A DNA stretch of 64,000 bases from Telmatactis stephensoni (Eukaryota; Cnidaria; Anthozoa; Actiniaria; Isophelliidae), in contig JALIZF010001756.1 in assembly GCA_029948255.1 (NCBI GenBank), forward strand, positions 87,001 through 151,000, written 5' to 3'. Position numbers and translations under genes: made by a program. The notes beneath the pieces are model-generated. The model had not been told where the DNA came from. It did no database searches and was given only the letters and a program-made list of their open reading frames with translations. Shown one piece after another: positions 56,001-63,972 of the stretch. Numbering within the stretch: the first letter of the stretch is position 1; each line of letters opens with the position of its first letter.

Positions 56001-56059
56001 GTAGGACACACAATAACGACAAAAAGGACAGCCAGTACCCTCTCTCTAAAGTTTTCCAT
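30842..56059 (-). CDS. large modular type I membrane receptor: F5/8C, fucolectin-like, Ig, FN3, five Calx-beta, one TM helix
   Basis: I predict 28 minus-strand exons: 55996-56059, 53561-53838, 52737-52884, 51680-51898, 50724-50837, 49611-49826, 48407-48619, 44520-44821, 43775-43916, 43114-43305, 42604-42740, 42020-42161, 41751-41856, 40707-40966, 39821-40114, 39133-39247, 38144-38385, 37463-37577, 36912-37147, 36513-36627, 35941-36167, 35369-35477, 34556-34812, 34113-34218, 33465-33712, 32560-32610, 31948-32044, 30842-30854. They total 4758 nt, 1585 residues, with GT and AG at every junction and matching phase. Order: signal peptide 1-21; discoidin 22-163; two fucolectin-like modules 164-417; discoidin 418-565 and 566-722; Ig-like 723-844; FN3-like 845-942; Calx-beta x5 943-1532; TM 1553-1577; short tail. 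By analogy it is a cell-surface lectin/adhesion receptor binding glycans and Ca2+. Least sure: the last exon and the start of exon 5. I know no named protein with this order. Confidence 0.78.
30990..31860. repeat. satellite of GTTACGGTACGGTGCA words with a 95-bp higher-order unit
   Basis: About 870 bp of drifted 16-bp units of the type GCAGTTACGGTACGGT. At the left end three copies of a 95-bp compound unit (period visible at 31072, 31167 and 31262, each with ACGGTACGAAGTATACAGTT) stand in tandem. The long plus-strand frame 31262-32026 is translation of the repeat, not a gene. It lies in the last intron of the receptor gene. Confidence 0.9.
32085..32215. mobile_element. half copy of the GCGCGCGCTGATTGG element
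   Basis: Closely matches 25850-25980 (GATATAACGCGCGCGCTGAT, then TATCAGAGGACAGAGACATGG), but the right half is absent. Confidence 0.65.
32560..32610 (-). other. receptor exon 26: charged juxtamembrane linker
   Basis: A 51-bp exon (acceptor tatttcag, donor A|gtaaaa) encodes VREYIAAEQQRLEDEK, a charged helical linker between the last Calx-beta domain and the membrane. Phase 1 on both sides fits its neighbours exactly. Reading through the donor gives a stop after only a few more codons, so an unspliced or intron-retained transcript would make a form ending here, without the membrane anchor. Confidence 0.65.
32654..32947. mobile_element. MITE with TACAGTCATTTCAG termini
   Basis: TACAGTCATTTCAGAAAACG is inverted at the right as CGTTTTCTGAAATGACTGTA, with a central palindrome TGCATATCTAATTAGTCATG and its inverse. 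It lies in the receptor intron next to exon 26. Confidence 0.8.
33765..34080. repeat. purine-rich (GAAA/GGAA)n low-complexity tract
   Basis: A long imperfect GAAAG/GGAAG run in a receptor intron. The apparent minus-strand frame of Leu/Phe/Pro/Ser is its translation. Confidence 0.9.
34890..35262. mobile_element. hAT-type word-repeat MITE, family W1, nested
   Basis: Same termini and AAAAGGTACC words as 7435-7826. It is flanked by CACAGATG direct repeats (34882-34889 and 35263-35270), an 8-bp duplication. It split an older TGACGTCA-bearing palindrome of the 3440 type, inside the intron between Calx-beta exons 22 and 23. Confidence 0.8.
36180..36375. mobile_element. palindromic MITE (TGTTACAC family)
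   Basis: AAAGTGATGTTACACGGGTC and GACCAGTGTAACATCACCTT are inverted ends; the inner arms contain GATTTTCCGCGCAAC/GTTGCGCGGAAAATC. A larger relative is at 52921-53158. Confidence 0.75.
37183..37366. mobile_element. short element with GGCGCGGATCTAGG / CCCGCCCCTG ends
   Basis: Contains three copies of AGGAGGGGGTGCACC-type words; a relative with clearer ends is at 52106-52393. Confidence 0.5.
38455..38690. mobile_element. TTTCGTATGAGTGTGAAA-family MITE, tandem or nested pair
   Basis: Two starts of TTTCGTATGAGTGTGAAACG (38466 and 38528) and one inverted end CAGTCATACGAAATCTACTC flank CCGTAACCGTGCCGTGACC words. Lies between Calx-beta exon pairs. Confidence 0.65.
39290..39720. repeat. CACTACACTGCAC / CAGCACAGCAC low-complexity repeat
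   Basis: About 430 bp of drifting 5-bp words (CACTA, CACTG, CACAG, CACCA) in the intron between the FN3 and Calx-beta exons. The Cys/Val/Leu-rich minus-strand frame here is an artefact. Confidence 0.9.
40136..40600. mobile_element. truncated TTAA family 1 element
   Basis: Begins TTAAGGGTGTAATGACGTAT and follows the left part of 2179-2847 (GTTGCTATGCAAAATAGG, ACACCTGACAAAAAG, CTTCAAAGCCAAGCATGGGA), but the right terminus is missing. Confidence 0.7.
41378..41710. repeat. minisatellite: (GTCAGTCC)n passing into (GGTC)n
   Basis: About eighteen 8-bp units at 41378-41520 are followed by roughly 150 bp of GGTC tetranucleotides and a degenerate edge. It lies in the intron between the two Ig exons. 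The SVRQSVSP and GRSV frames are translations of the repeat. Confidence 0.95.
42780..42960. mobile_element. CCAATCAGAGCGCGCG / TGACGTCA palindromic MITE
   Basis: Contains ACCAATCAGAGCGCGCGTAA, CAATGACGTCATCTATG, TGTACTGCAATAACACATGG and a second CCAATCAGAGGGCGCG, the same order as 3680-3780. Confidence 0.65.
43528..43673. mobile_element. 146-bp palindromic MITE
   Basis: AGAGTGATGGCACTTAATCC and its exact inverse GGATTAAGTGCCATCACTCT are the ends; the centre is CCATTGTTTTCTTTTGG. Confidence 0.85.
44020..44340. repeat. ACACGACACG microsatellite and adjoining palindromic MITE
   Basis: 44036-44130 is a CACGA/CACGG pentamer run. At 44137-44282, GATTTCGTATGACTGTGAAA and TTTCACACTCATACGAAATC bound a copy of the 14550 MITE family. 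More CAGCA words follow. Confidence 0.8.
44930..47110 (+). mobile_element. 5'-truncated LINE with an open reverse-transcriptase frame
   Basis: The plus-strand frame 44961-47012 (683 codons, no stop) contains a non-LTR reverse transcriptase: KRKAPGPDNIPNEF, NYRGITLLSAIGKVF, CFVDFQKAFDSIPR, GVKQGCMLSPTLFNLY and the catalytic YADDLVLF (about residues 262-269). It ends with a Cys/His knuckle CPVCNMGIESEKHFLIWCP. The 5' part with the endonuclease is missing. A (GTT)n tail at 47083-47109 marks the 3' end. It is inserted antisense in the receptor intron between exons 7 and 8. An uninterrupted frame suggests recent insertion. The clade is not assigned. Confidence 0.88.
47328..47707. mobile_element. 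hAT-type word-repeat MITE, family W1
   Basis: Ends GGGGGGGGGACTCCATTGTA and TACAATGGAGTCCCTCCCCC with TACCCCTAAAAGATACC / CCCTAAGAGATAC words inside. The flanks GATCGAAC (47320-47327) and AATCGAAC (47708-47715) form an 8-bp duplication with one mismatch. Confidence 0.8.
47960..48395. mobile_element. palindromic GCGCGCTCTGATTGG elements
   Basis: Two ACGCGCGCTCTGATTGGC starts (47992 and 48114) are followed by a hairpin in which AATTAGACAACAGAAAGCCG (about 48204) is inverted as CGGCTTTCTGTTGTCTAATT (about 48373). It ends just next to receptor exon 7. Confidence 0.7.
48640..49560. other. gap in a receptor intron: no recognisable element
   Basis: Contains two similar stretches around TATCGACGAATTTTT (48818 and 49190) that suggest an old internal duplication. 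No exon with a usable phase was found here. Confidence 0.35.
50182..50475. mobile_element. word-repeat palindromic MITE (W5)
   Basis: GCTATTTCAAAAAAGTTTGA and TCAACCTTTTTTGAGATAGC are the inverted ends. The inner arms are GGGGCGAATGGCGAATGGCG and its inverse. Confidence 0.85.
52106..52393. mobile_element. MITE with AGGGGCGGATC ends
   Basis: CCAGGGGCGGATCTAGGGG and GGATCCGCCCCTGG bound the element; two GTTTTGG/GTTTTTGG-TCGGGAAG...GTGGTTG/GTGGTGGCGGGAAAA blocks are repeated inside. Lies in the receptor intron between exons 3 and 4. Confidence 0.75.
52500..52712. mobile_element. imperfect palindrome around ATGCATGC
   Basis: AACATGCATGCATTGTATGG with TTTTTTGTCTGGACAG at the left is inverted as TTTTTTGTCCAGCC and AACAATCCATGCATGCTT at the right. 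It ends about 25 bp from receptor exon 3. Confidence 0.6.
52737..53838 (-). other. receptor exons 2-3: first F5/8 type C domain
   Basis: Exon 53561-53838 encodes ISVSSGNV, KWCGATVDPNPYIQIDLPEM, YIVTIATLLQAEGG and a short phase-0 end at DGKIR. Exon 52737-52884 continues VFLAQEAPAKEIIRFFREPV, AKSLRFIALTWVNKPCMGLT, IYGSK. The order YIQIDL ... VATLLQ ... RF-A-TW---PCM-L--YG is the F5/8C landmark set. It follows the signal-peptide exon directly and lacks the usual first cysteine, unless a small exon between 53838 and 55996 was missed. Confidence 0.75.
52921..53158. mobile_element. palindromic MITE (TGTTACACGAGACGATTTTT)
   Basis: GGCGCTGTTACACGAGACGA and TCGTCTCGTGTAACACCGCC are the ends. A nested pair of TGTTACACGAGAAAGATTTT and GTTGCG/CGCAAC words fills the middle. 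A relative is at 36180-36375. Confidence 0.8.
53995..54190 (-). mobile_element. tRNA-derived SINE
   Basis: On the minus strand, GGCATGGTTGGCCGAGCAGT with TAGAGCGCT forms an A-box/D-arm and GGTCCGGGTTCGAGTCCCAG a B-box/T-arm, spaced as in a tRNA. Downstream follows a non-tRNA body with ACCCTCG and CCGGGTTCTCCG. No anticodon stem convincing enough for a functional tRNA gene. In the first large receptor intron. Confidence 0.65.
54252..54935. mobile_element. two overlapping palindromes
   Basis: 54252-54413: ATACAACGGTTTCGAGTGG and CCACGAGAAACCATTGTAT with GGATAT/ATATCC words between. 54417-54935: CCCACACTATAGAAAATACA and TGTATTTTCTACGGTGTGGG are a wider inverted pair. Confidence 0.65.
55020..55312. 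mobile_element. palindromic MITE with CCAAT/CRE motifs
   Basis: Contains ATAGATGACGTCATTGAATC and GCGCGCTCTGATTGGTTG, then an inverted pair around GTCAAAATGTGGTGAGAACA / CGCCACATTTTGACGTCATC. Same family as 3440-3660. Confidence 0.75.
55996..56059 (-). other. receptor exon 1: start codon and signal peptide
   Basis: The ATG at 56059 begins MENFRERVLAVLFVVIVCPT: basic residues, a hydrophobic core and a small-residue end typical of a cleaved signal peptide. Donor TATG|gtaagt leaves one base, matching the phase of exon 2. It puts the amino end of the protein outside the cell. Confidence 0.75.
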
Positions 56060-56452
56060 GGTTGAAGTTCATGTAATTTCTGAGTCAGTTGACGAAGCCG
56101 GCAGTTCGTGTACCGAGTTCAAGTTCTCTGCTCGAATACAATGAAGTACAACTTGTAATCTGGTCCCCAGAGACCATCATTGACGTCATACCAAAAAAAT
56201 TCTTTCTACAAAGAAAATTAGTACTAAAATCACGTAAGCTTATCAATTTGTTAAATGAAAAGGAAATTTTTTTCTATCAGAGACGTAGAAACTCATAATT
56301 ATAGTTCTTCATGACATATGCACTGGGAGAAAAATCTAAAGAAAGTTCACAGAGAATATAGAATGCAAACAATAAACCAATGAAAAAGTAATCAACTAAT
56401 TAGCGCTAAATAGATGCAACAGAAAACAAAGGTTTAGTTAGACAACAGACGC

Positions 56453-56602
56453 ATTGGCGCAGGGTTAGCCTCGAGTCAAGGTAAATTATTCGAAAATACC
56501 AGCGAGAAAAGCAATACATTTTGACTAAGAACAATACAGAAATCGATTTCAATCCCATGGGTCTTTCTTGAAAAGGAGGCTAACCCTGCAAAAATGCGCC
56601 TT
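56453..56602. mobile_element. 150-bp palindrome
   Basis: TTGGCGCAGGGTTAGCCTC and GAGGCTAACCCTGCAAAAATGCGCC are the inverted ends. It lies upstream of the receptor start codon. Confidence 0.6.
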
Positions 56603-56654
56603 TTGTCAAGAAGCTCAGCGGTCTCTAGTAATTGGAAACTGTCAACAATATAAA

Positions 56655-57200
56655 CAGTAGAACCTCTCCGTGCAGATACCTCTTTAATACGGACACAATA
56701 TAATATTACGAACAGATCACCTCTAGGTCCCGACCAAAGACTGCAAAACCGGACGAGGTCATGGCCGTATGCTGAATGACCAAGAATTAAATATTTTCCC
56801 GTCCGGCCCGACCTAACTCAGGCAATAAGCATTTTATCATATGACTCTTTTTAATCATTTTATCTACATCAATCTTTGTACGCGCAAAAATTCATTGTCT
56901 ACATGAGTACTAGTTTCTACCCAGAGACAACATAAGGGTGTTTTTGTCTGGATCGAAATGAAATGTAGTGTAAGTACTCCCAGCTCTGACCTGGGCCATG
57001 GGCGCATCGCGTTTGCGGATTCTTGTTGTCAAGATCCGGACGCGCGTAAGCCCGCAAAAACTCGCACATGCGCAGTCGTTTTGCCATGGTGTCCCTTAAC
57101 CGGGGTTTCCCAAAGAAGAATGGGATCCCTGTTGACAACGCCTCATCCAAAAAATTCAAGATGCATCACAGGTGATCACCAAATACTGAAGGTCATCACC
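56655..57200. other. gap: possible old DNA-transposon end, otherwise nothing
   Basis: ACAGTAGAACCTCTCCGTGC and CTTTAATACGGACAC near 56660-56710 resemble the TAGAACCTCGTTAATACGGA ends of pogo/Tigger-type elements, but no partner end is clear. Confidence 0.3.
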
Positions 57201-57219
57201 ATATACTGAAGGTCATCAG

Positions 57220-57745
57220 AGGACTCCAACATATAGAAGGAAGGGGACACTTGTCAGAAATTTTGGCCTAAAAGGTACCAGTCTTATCCAGGTGGGTGTC
57301 ACCACATATTTTTGACCCCTAAAAGGTATCAACTCAACAACAAATGTAATATTTTTCAGTTTTAAGAGTATTAAAGACAGAATAGTCCCCTTCACAGTTC
57401 TCTGCACCATCTTGAAAGGTAGCCATGCCTTTGCATCGAAGCAAGACAGACGGTGAGTGTGCAATGATAGAGACCTGTCAATAATTGTCCTAGGTGTAAT
57501 AAAAAATTATCTATCATTGCAAGCTCACCCTTCATCTCCCTTCGATGCAAAGGCACGGCTACCTTTCAAGATGGCGCAGGGAACTGTGAAGGGGACTACT
57601 GTCAAACATCTTCTACTGCTAAAGTTTATGAGGGTGTGTTAATTGTTACTGAAAACACCTTAAATGGTACCAGAATGCTGATTTTGACTCCTAAAAAGTA
57701 CAATGAACATCCCCACCCAAACTATAAGGGTCTCCCACTCCTGGG
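57220..57745. mobile_element. diverged W1 word-repeat element with a nested hairpin
   Basis: Words such as CCTAAAAGGTACCAG occur near 57266, 57316 and 57660 in both orientations. A hairpin of CAGTTCTCTGCACCATCTTG and its inverse CAAGATGGCGCAGGGAACTG is nested at about 57390-57605. Confidence 0.6.
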
Positions 57746-57805
57746 GTGTTTTATCAAACAAATATTTATAATTTTCTGTTTACAAATGAAATTGTAATCG
57801 CTGCA

Positions 57806-58021
57806 AATTAAGGGACCAGTCATTATTTACAGGGAAGGGGGGGCTGGTGGAAATATGGGGGGGGGGGGGGGGGTCATCATTTTTCATGCACACACTGCAT
57901 TATTGTTGTAAGAGAATGTATGTGGAAAGGGGGGGTGGGGCCATCAAAAATTGTGCAGCACATTTCTCATTTCCACCAGCCCCCCCCCCCCCCTCCCTGT
58001 AAATAATGACCGGTCCCTAAT
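57806..58021. mobile_element. 216-bp palindromic MITE
   Basis: TTAAGGGACCAGTCATTATT and AATGACCGGTCCCTAA with long G and C runs form the arms. Confidence 0.8.
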
Positions 58022-58198
58022 ACAAATTGTTACAATAATTTAAATAAGTAAAACCACAATTACAGATTGTTACAACTTGAATAAGAAAAGTCACAGTTGT
58101 GGGAGAAGTATACAAAAGAAGATGCAGAAACTGAGACTGCCCAAAGGCTGCAAGTATGGATGAATGTCAAAATTTGAATGAGAAATTCACAATCACAA

Positions 58199-60725
58199 TT
58201 AGAATTTGTCAAAGTTAATAACTTGCTGCATTCGAAAAGATGCCTGACAAGCATCAGCAACTTTACATGCTAACATTGAATCTTGTGCTGTAATTTTTGG
58301 TTCAGCCTTTCCATGGACTACATCAAGAAAGTGATCTAATGCATTCTTATATGACTGAGCATATCTCTGAGGGAATGAATGATAGCATGTGTCCAGTCTA
58401 GGACCTTCACTGTTATGCACCTGAACTGCCGTTGGTCTGGGATTGTCACTTATCATCATAGCCTTGTCCCCTAATACTTCAAGTCGCTGGTCATAACCAT
58501 ATGGTGATGTGCGATCAAGATTAATTAATGCTATAACCCCACTAGGGAACTTTAAGGTAATTGCAACACAATCCACATCATTCAGATCAGCAATAGAAGG
58601 CACAAAGGAATGTGCCTGAGCATAAACAGTGCTTGGTGCTTCACCAACAATCTTTAAAGCCATGTCAATATCATGAGTGCCACAGTCATGGAATATTCCA
58701 TGAGATATCTTAAGGAACTCTAATGGTGGAATAGGACTATCGCGACTGATTGTGGATATGGTATGAATGGTGCCTAGATCTCCACTTCTTGCTTTATCTA
58801 TCACATTACCATGACCAGGGTCGAAACGACGGTTATATGAGCACAGTAAAGGCTTAGCTTGTTTGGCTGCTTCATTGTAACATCTTTCTGTTAATAAAAA
58901 TTGGCATGTATATGTTGAAAAGGTTTACTTGTATTTATTACAAATTATTAACAGAATTTATCAACACTTCATGTACGTCAATCCTTCATACACCCATGTT
59001 AACAATAGTATAATATGAAAACAGTTTCCCCTGGTGGAAGGATAAGTCTAATCTCTGCAGCTGTGCTTATAACCTGGGAGGAGGGGTGGGGGGCACAAAG
59101 GTGTGAATGAAGCTAATGAACCCCCAAAACTCTACAAAAGAATGAGACCCAAAAATGAGGACACTTAGTGGAAAGTTTGCCTGTTTGAGGTCCCATATTT
59201 GAGGTAATACACATATAAATTGGACAGAGGCGAGGCTACTACACATAAAGGCTTGAAGGAATATCGAAAAAGTGCCTTCCCAATAATTTACACCCTAAGA
59301 AAAAAATCAAATTTAGAAAATTTAAAACCCAAGAGGGTACCTCTTCGTGGGGCAATTAGATTTTTATTGACCTTTAAAATTAGATTGATTCCATAACTCA
59401 GTTGAAGTTGGCCTGTTCACTCCTAAGATGTGCTTCCTGTGGTGATTGCTCAGATACAAAGGACTCAGAACAAGGCTACGTGCTAAAACTCTTGTCTTGT
59501 TATGAATGACTGAGCTTTATGCACATAGCCTCATCTTGATAATTTGTATGTGACAAATGTGCACGTGTAACTCGGAATCAACAACACACCACAGGAAACC
59601 CGACATAAAAAATTTAGCTGTAATTCTCTTAAGCTATAACTAGCAATAGTATCTCCAAACGTAAGATGTGGAAGGTTAAAATATGGTAAAGACAACAGAC
59701 TCGGTTTTGGGCACAAAGAGAGGTTTATTAAGTAACAACAAAAAAAGTACACTCAACCCCGAACAAGGGATCGCTAACCGATAAACCTCTCTAGCCACCT
59801 TAAGGGTGGGAGGGTGGGGAATAAATCCTTACTTAAAAACAACACTATTTACAGACTACAATCATTGCCAGTATTGTTGGCACGATATTGTCGTGATGCG
59901 CGCGAAAAGTAGATGGTGATGAGATTGGCTCCCCCCGTGCCCCCTTTACAATGTTGCTGTGAAAATCCCGACACCTACGACTCGGCAATCAGTTCGAAAT
60001 ACCTTTTATCTAGCAGCAACATTGTACAGGGGGGAGGGGGGTCCAATGGCACGGTCACAAAGTGTAGTAGAAATATCCGTTGAATGCACATCGTGCCAAC
60101 TAATTTTGGCAAGGATTGTAGCTTGCAATGAACGTAATCCAACACCCCGATATCCGAGTGATACACAGGGACCCCGTTCCCGCTGTCGAATTAATGATTT
60201 TAATCATCATCAAAATCTTTCGATTACAAAAAATGCACACACACACACACACAAAAAGGGGAATTTCATAGGAAAAATATATACAGAGATCCTGTATTAG
60301 CATTTTAAGCACATTGCTACTTACATATTTTCTAATATTTATGCATGTTTGACATATTTCTGATAGTGTCACAGTCCTCAGTAGGAATCTTTACCTGTTG
60401 ATTCGACGTCGTTGGCAAGAGGTTTTTCACAAAATACGGCTTTTCCTGCTCTCAAAGCATCGATAACACACTTTTCGTGAGTATCAGTTGGCGTACATAT
60501 CATTACGGCTTGAACTTGATCGTCTTGTAGAACACGAGAACTTTCTGATGCCGGCACAATTTGAACATTCTCGACTTTCAAACTTAGTAATAATTGCTTC
60601 GCTTTCTGTACATCTTCTTCCACAACATAGAATAGCTTGGTTCTGCTGTTAGCGATGACGTTCTTGACGTGGATTGATCCAGCACGACCTAAACCAAAGA
60701 TTGCAAAACCCACTTGATCCTCCAT
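58199..60725 (-). CDS. Gfo/Idh/MocA-family NAD(P)-dependent oxidoreductase, inositol 2-dehydrogenase-like
   Basis: Two exons, 60395-60725 and 58199-58887 (ACAG|gtaaag, taacag|AA), give 339 residues, the normal length. The N-terminal Rossmann fold has FGLGRAGSIH (GxGxxG at residues 11-16), ICTPTDTH and CEKPLA with the invariant Lys101. The C-terminal substrate domain has SYNRRFDPG and DCGTHDIDMAL, supplying the expected Asp and His182. This family oxidises myo-inositol, scyllo-inositol or related sugars; the E-K-P and H-D-I-D motifs favour an inositol 2-dehydrogenase-type enzyme, but the substrate is not fixed by sequence. Residues are all present, so the enzyme should be active. The 1.5-kb intron holds no gene. 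Confidence 0.88.
58900..60390. other. gap: intron of the oxidoreductase gene
   Basis: Holds two inverted CAACATTGTA/TACAATGTTG blocks with G- or C-rich neighbours (about 59935-60035), a CACACACACA run at 60236-60252 and no protein-coding signal. Confidence 0.4.
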
Positions 60726-60798
60726 CTTGGACCTTGGGACTTATCACGCCACTTATCACAGGGGTCCACAGGCAGCCCAAGCTCTTAACTTTCAATAT

Positions 60799-62686
60799 TT
60801 AAGGTGGCTCGACCCAATTTTCAAGTAGAGCTACCAGTCGTCTTTGAGTGAAAACTATTTGTTCATGAGCAGTCTGATAGTAAATTAAGTATTGCACCCT
60901 TACCAGACAAAGATCAAAGTTTATGATGACGTATGTTATATGGGAATCGGCGCTATTATGGCGACGCCTTAAAAGAATTCCCCTTTTTACACATTCTCGA
61001 TTTTAATGAGTTCTAGGCTTATTCTTGAAAAATGCTCTTGTGATCTTGTAGTTAACATCATTGCCTTTAGCTCTAGCGAATTAAATCAAATTCTGAGAGA
61101 GCGTTTTCGAAATATCATCGATGAGAGATTTTAACTGCAAAAATCGAGCGTAAACAAAACAACTTTTTAAATCTCCTACAATTAAAAAGAAAGTAGCACA
61201 TCTAAGTTAATTTTTCATCTCAAATTGTTATAAAGATATCAAATTTGGCTACTGAAAGAGACGAGAGAAATCACATTAATTGATATTGAGAAAAGTGAGC
61301 CGAACTCATGTATATGGACATGCTGAATTTGCTTCTGTTGCCCAAATTTCGCTCTATTGTTACATAAACTGCAATACTTAAAGATCCCTTCGATAAATAT
61401 TGTTTAAAAATTAGTATGGTTTAGTTTAGGTAATAGTTGATATGATATAGCGTTTTCAAATTCATTGAATCATTTTACGGCTGTAAAATATTAGCCTCAA
61501 ATCAGTATATTTTTCAGCCGGATACAGTGGTCGACAGCTCATTAATGCATGATGTAGCTCCTTTGTTTTAGTTTGTCATGTTTTCGTGCATTCTAGCACC
61601 TGATGCAAATTGCGGAACGTTTCAATACTTTCCGATCACTCTTCCGAGATATGGTAATCGCTAGAAAGAAACTTTTCAACTGTACATTTCTTTGCAGCAT
61701 GTCAGCACATCATTCTATTTTTACTTTGTCTCCCCATGATTCTGCTTTTGACGAGTTTCCATCTGCAGTTGTGTGACAAAACGTTTCTTTCCTTTTTGGC
61801 ATTCTTATGTATATTTAGTTTTAGCAATTACCATATTTCGGAAGAGTGCTCGGAAGGTAATGAAGCGTTCCGTAATTTGCATCAAGTGTTGGAATGCATG
61901 AAAACACGACAAACTAAAACAAAAGAGTTACATCATGCATTAATGAGCTGTCGACCACTGTATCCGGCTGAAAAATATACTGATTTGAGGCTAATATTTT
62001 ACAGCCGTAAAATGATTCAATGAATTTGAAAACGCTATATCATATCAACTATTACCTAAACTAAACCATACTAATTTTTAAACAATATTTATCGAAGGGA
62101 TCTTTAAGTATTGCAGTTTATGTAACAATAGAGCGAAATTTGGGCAACAGAAGCAAATTCAGCATGTCCATATACATGAGTTCGGCTCACTTTTCTCAAT
62201 ATCAATTAATGTGATTTCTCTCGTCTCTTTCAGTAGCCAAATTTGATATCTTTACAACAATTTGAGATGAAAAATTAACTTAGATGTGCTACTTTCTTTT
62301 TAATTGTAGGAGATTTAAAAAGTTGTTTTGTTTACGCTCGATTTTTGCAGTTAAAATCTCTCATCGATGATATTTCGAAAACGCTCTCTCAGAATTTGAT
62401 TTAATTCGCTAGAGCTAAAGGCAATGATGTTAACTACAAGATCACAAGAGCATTTTTCAAGAATAAGCCTAGAACTCATTAAACTCGAGAATGTGTAAAA
62501 AGGGGAACTCTTTTAAGGCTTCGCCATAATAGCGCCGATCTCCATATAACATACGTCATCATAAACTTTGATCTTTGTCTGGTAAGGGTGTAATATGTAA
62601 TTTACTATCAGACTGCTCATGAACAAATAGTTTTCACTCAAAGACGATTGGTAGCTTTACTTGAAAATTGGGTCGAGCCACCTTAA
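60799..62686. mobile_element. 1.9-kb near-perfect palindrome bounded by TTAA (family 2)
   Basis: Begins TTAAGGTGGCTCGACCCAAT and ends ATTGGGTCGAGCCACCTTAA. The two arms, about 900 bp each, match almost base for base to a short centre near 61690-61790. There is no transposase; the open frame 61736-62023 is palindrome sequence. TTAA at both ends is the piggyBac-type duplication. Confidence 0.9.
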
Positions 62687-63624
62687 GGAGGCTCGGAATA
62701 GTTTTTATTGCTTATGCTTCCGTTTTTCACTCCACGAATTGAGCAACTTACTCTTGACCAACCAAAACGATTTTTACACCACTTATTGGACTTAAATTAA
62801 AGTTTTGATTTTTGTCTATTTTATTTCGATTTGTGCTGCCATAGCAACGGTAAGCAAAGGTGGCTGAAACCAATTTTTCTAAAATATATTTTGAACTCGA
62901 TCGAGCAGCTCCAGACAAGGGACTATATGGGCAATAAACTACATACTAAAACAATTTGGACCAAGCCGTTTTCGAATAAACCGCAAAAAATAAATGATTC
63001 GAATTTGCCAATTTCCAGTCGTTTATTCCAAATCTCTTCAATCAAAGAGTTTCAATTCTATGTTATCTCCTTTACCTTGGTATGTACTTTGTTGCATAGT
63101 ATTTAGGTGTCTGGAATTCTTTGAAATTAAGAAATCTTTCAGAAAAACTTATTTCAGCCTTGTTTTTATATGGTTGACATGGTAACACCAATTACACTGA
63201 AACTGACAAAAAACAAAACCTTGACCTCAGTTCATCTCAATGTGGCTAGGGTAAGATTATCACTCAATAAGCTAATCAATGAATTTCAATTTTTTGAATT
63301 GTTTGTAATTTATTCAAAAACGGCTTGGAAAAATTTTTTTGAATTGTGCCTTAATTTCGTTGCCTTAGTGTGTAGTCTATTGCCAATATAGTCTCTTGTC
63401 TAGAGCTGCTCAAGTTCGAAAGATATAGAAAAAATGATTTCAGCCATCTTTGTTTACCGTTGCTATGGAAACACAAATTGAAGTGAAATAGATAAAAATC
63501 AAAACTTTGATTCAAGTCCAATAACTGGTGTAAAAACCGTTTTGGTTGGTAAGAGTAAGCTGCTCAATTCGTGGAGTGAAAAACGGAAGTATGGTCAATA
63601 AAAAACTGTATCGAGCCACCTTAA
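62683..63624. mobile_element. 0.94-kb palindrome bounded by TTAA (family 2), abutting the previous one
   Basis: Begins TTAAGGAGGCTCGGAATAG and ends CTGTATCGAGCCACCTTAA. The arms pair through TTTTTCACTCCACGAATTGA and TCAATTCGTGGAGTGAAAAA. Its left TTAA is the same four bases as the right TTAA of 60799-62686. Confidence 0.85.
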
Positions 63625-63972
63625 CTTTAATAACGTATAGCCGAGTGGGTCCATAACTAATTTTCATCCTTTCGTCATTTTTGTTTAAGTCGAAAAACAA
63701 CATAAATGGCTAGAACTTAAAATAGTAATCCATTTAAATTCCTACCCGTTTGTCAAAACCAAGGGTACCTTTTTGTCTACGAGGTGAATGTTTTCAAAAA
63801 TCAGCAAAAAAGGTGTGAAGGTTTGAGCGTTTTGACACTACAAACGTAAAAGATTTTTCACGATTTCACATTCAAAATTCGATGAAAAAATGAAATTGAC
63901 TCTTTTTGACACTCAAGGATTCAATTTTTGTTGTTGAGAATTTGGTAATGATCTTTGAAGCGATTGAAATGT

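Noticed and set aside
61736..62023. 95-codon open frame starting with a hydrophobic segment
   Set aside because: It spans the centre of the 1.9-kb palindrome; the sequence is explained by the inverted repeat.
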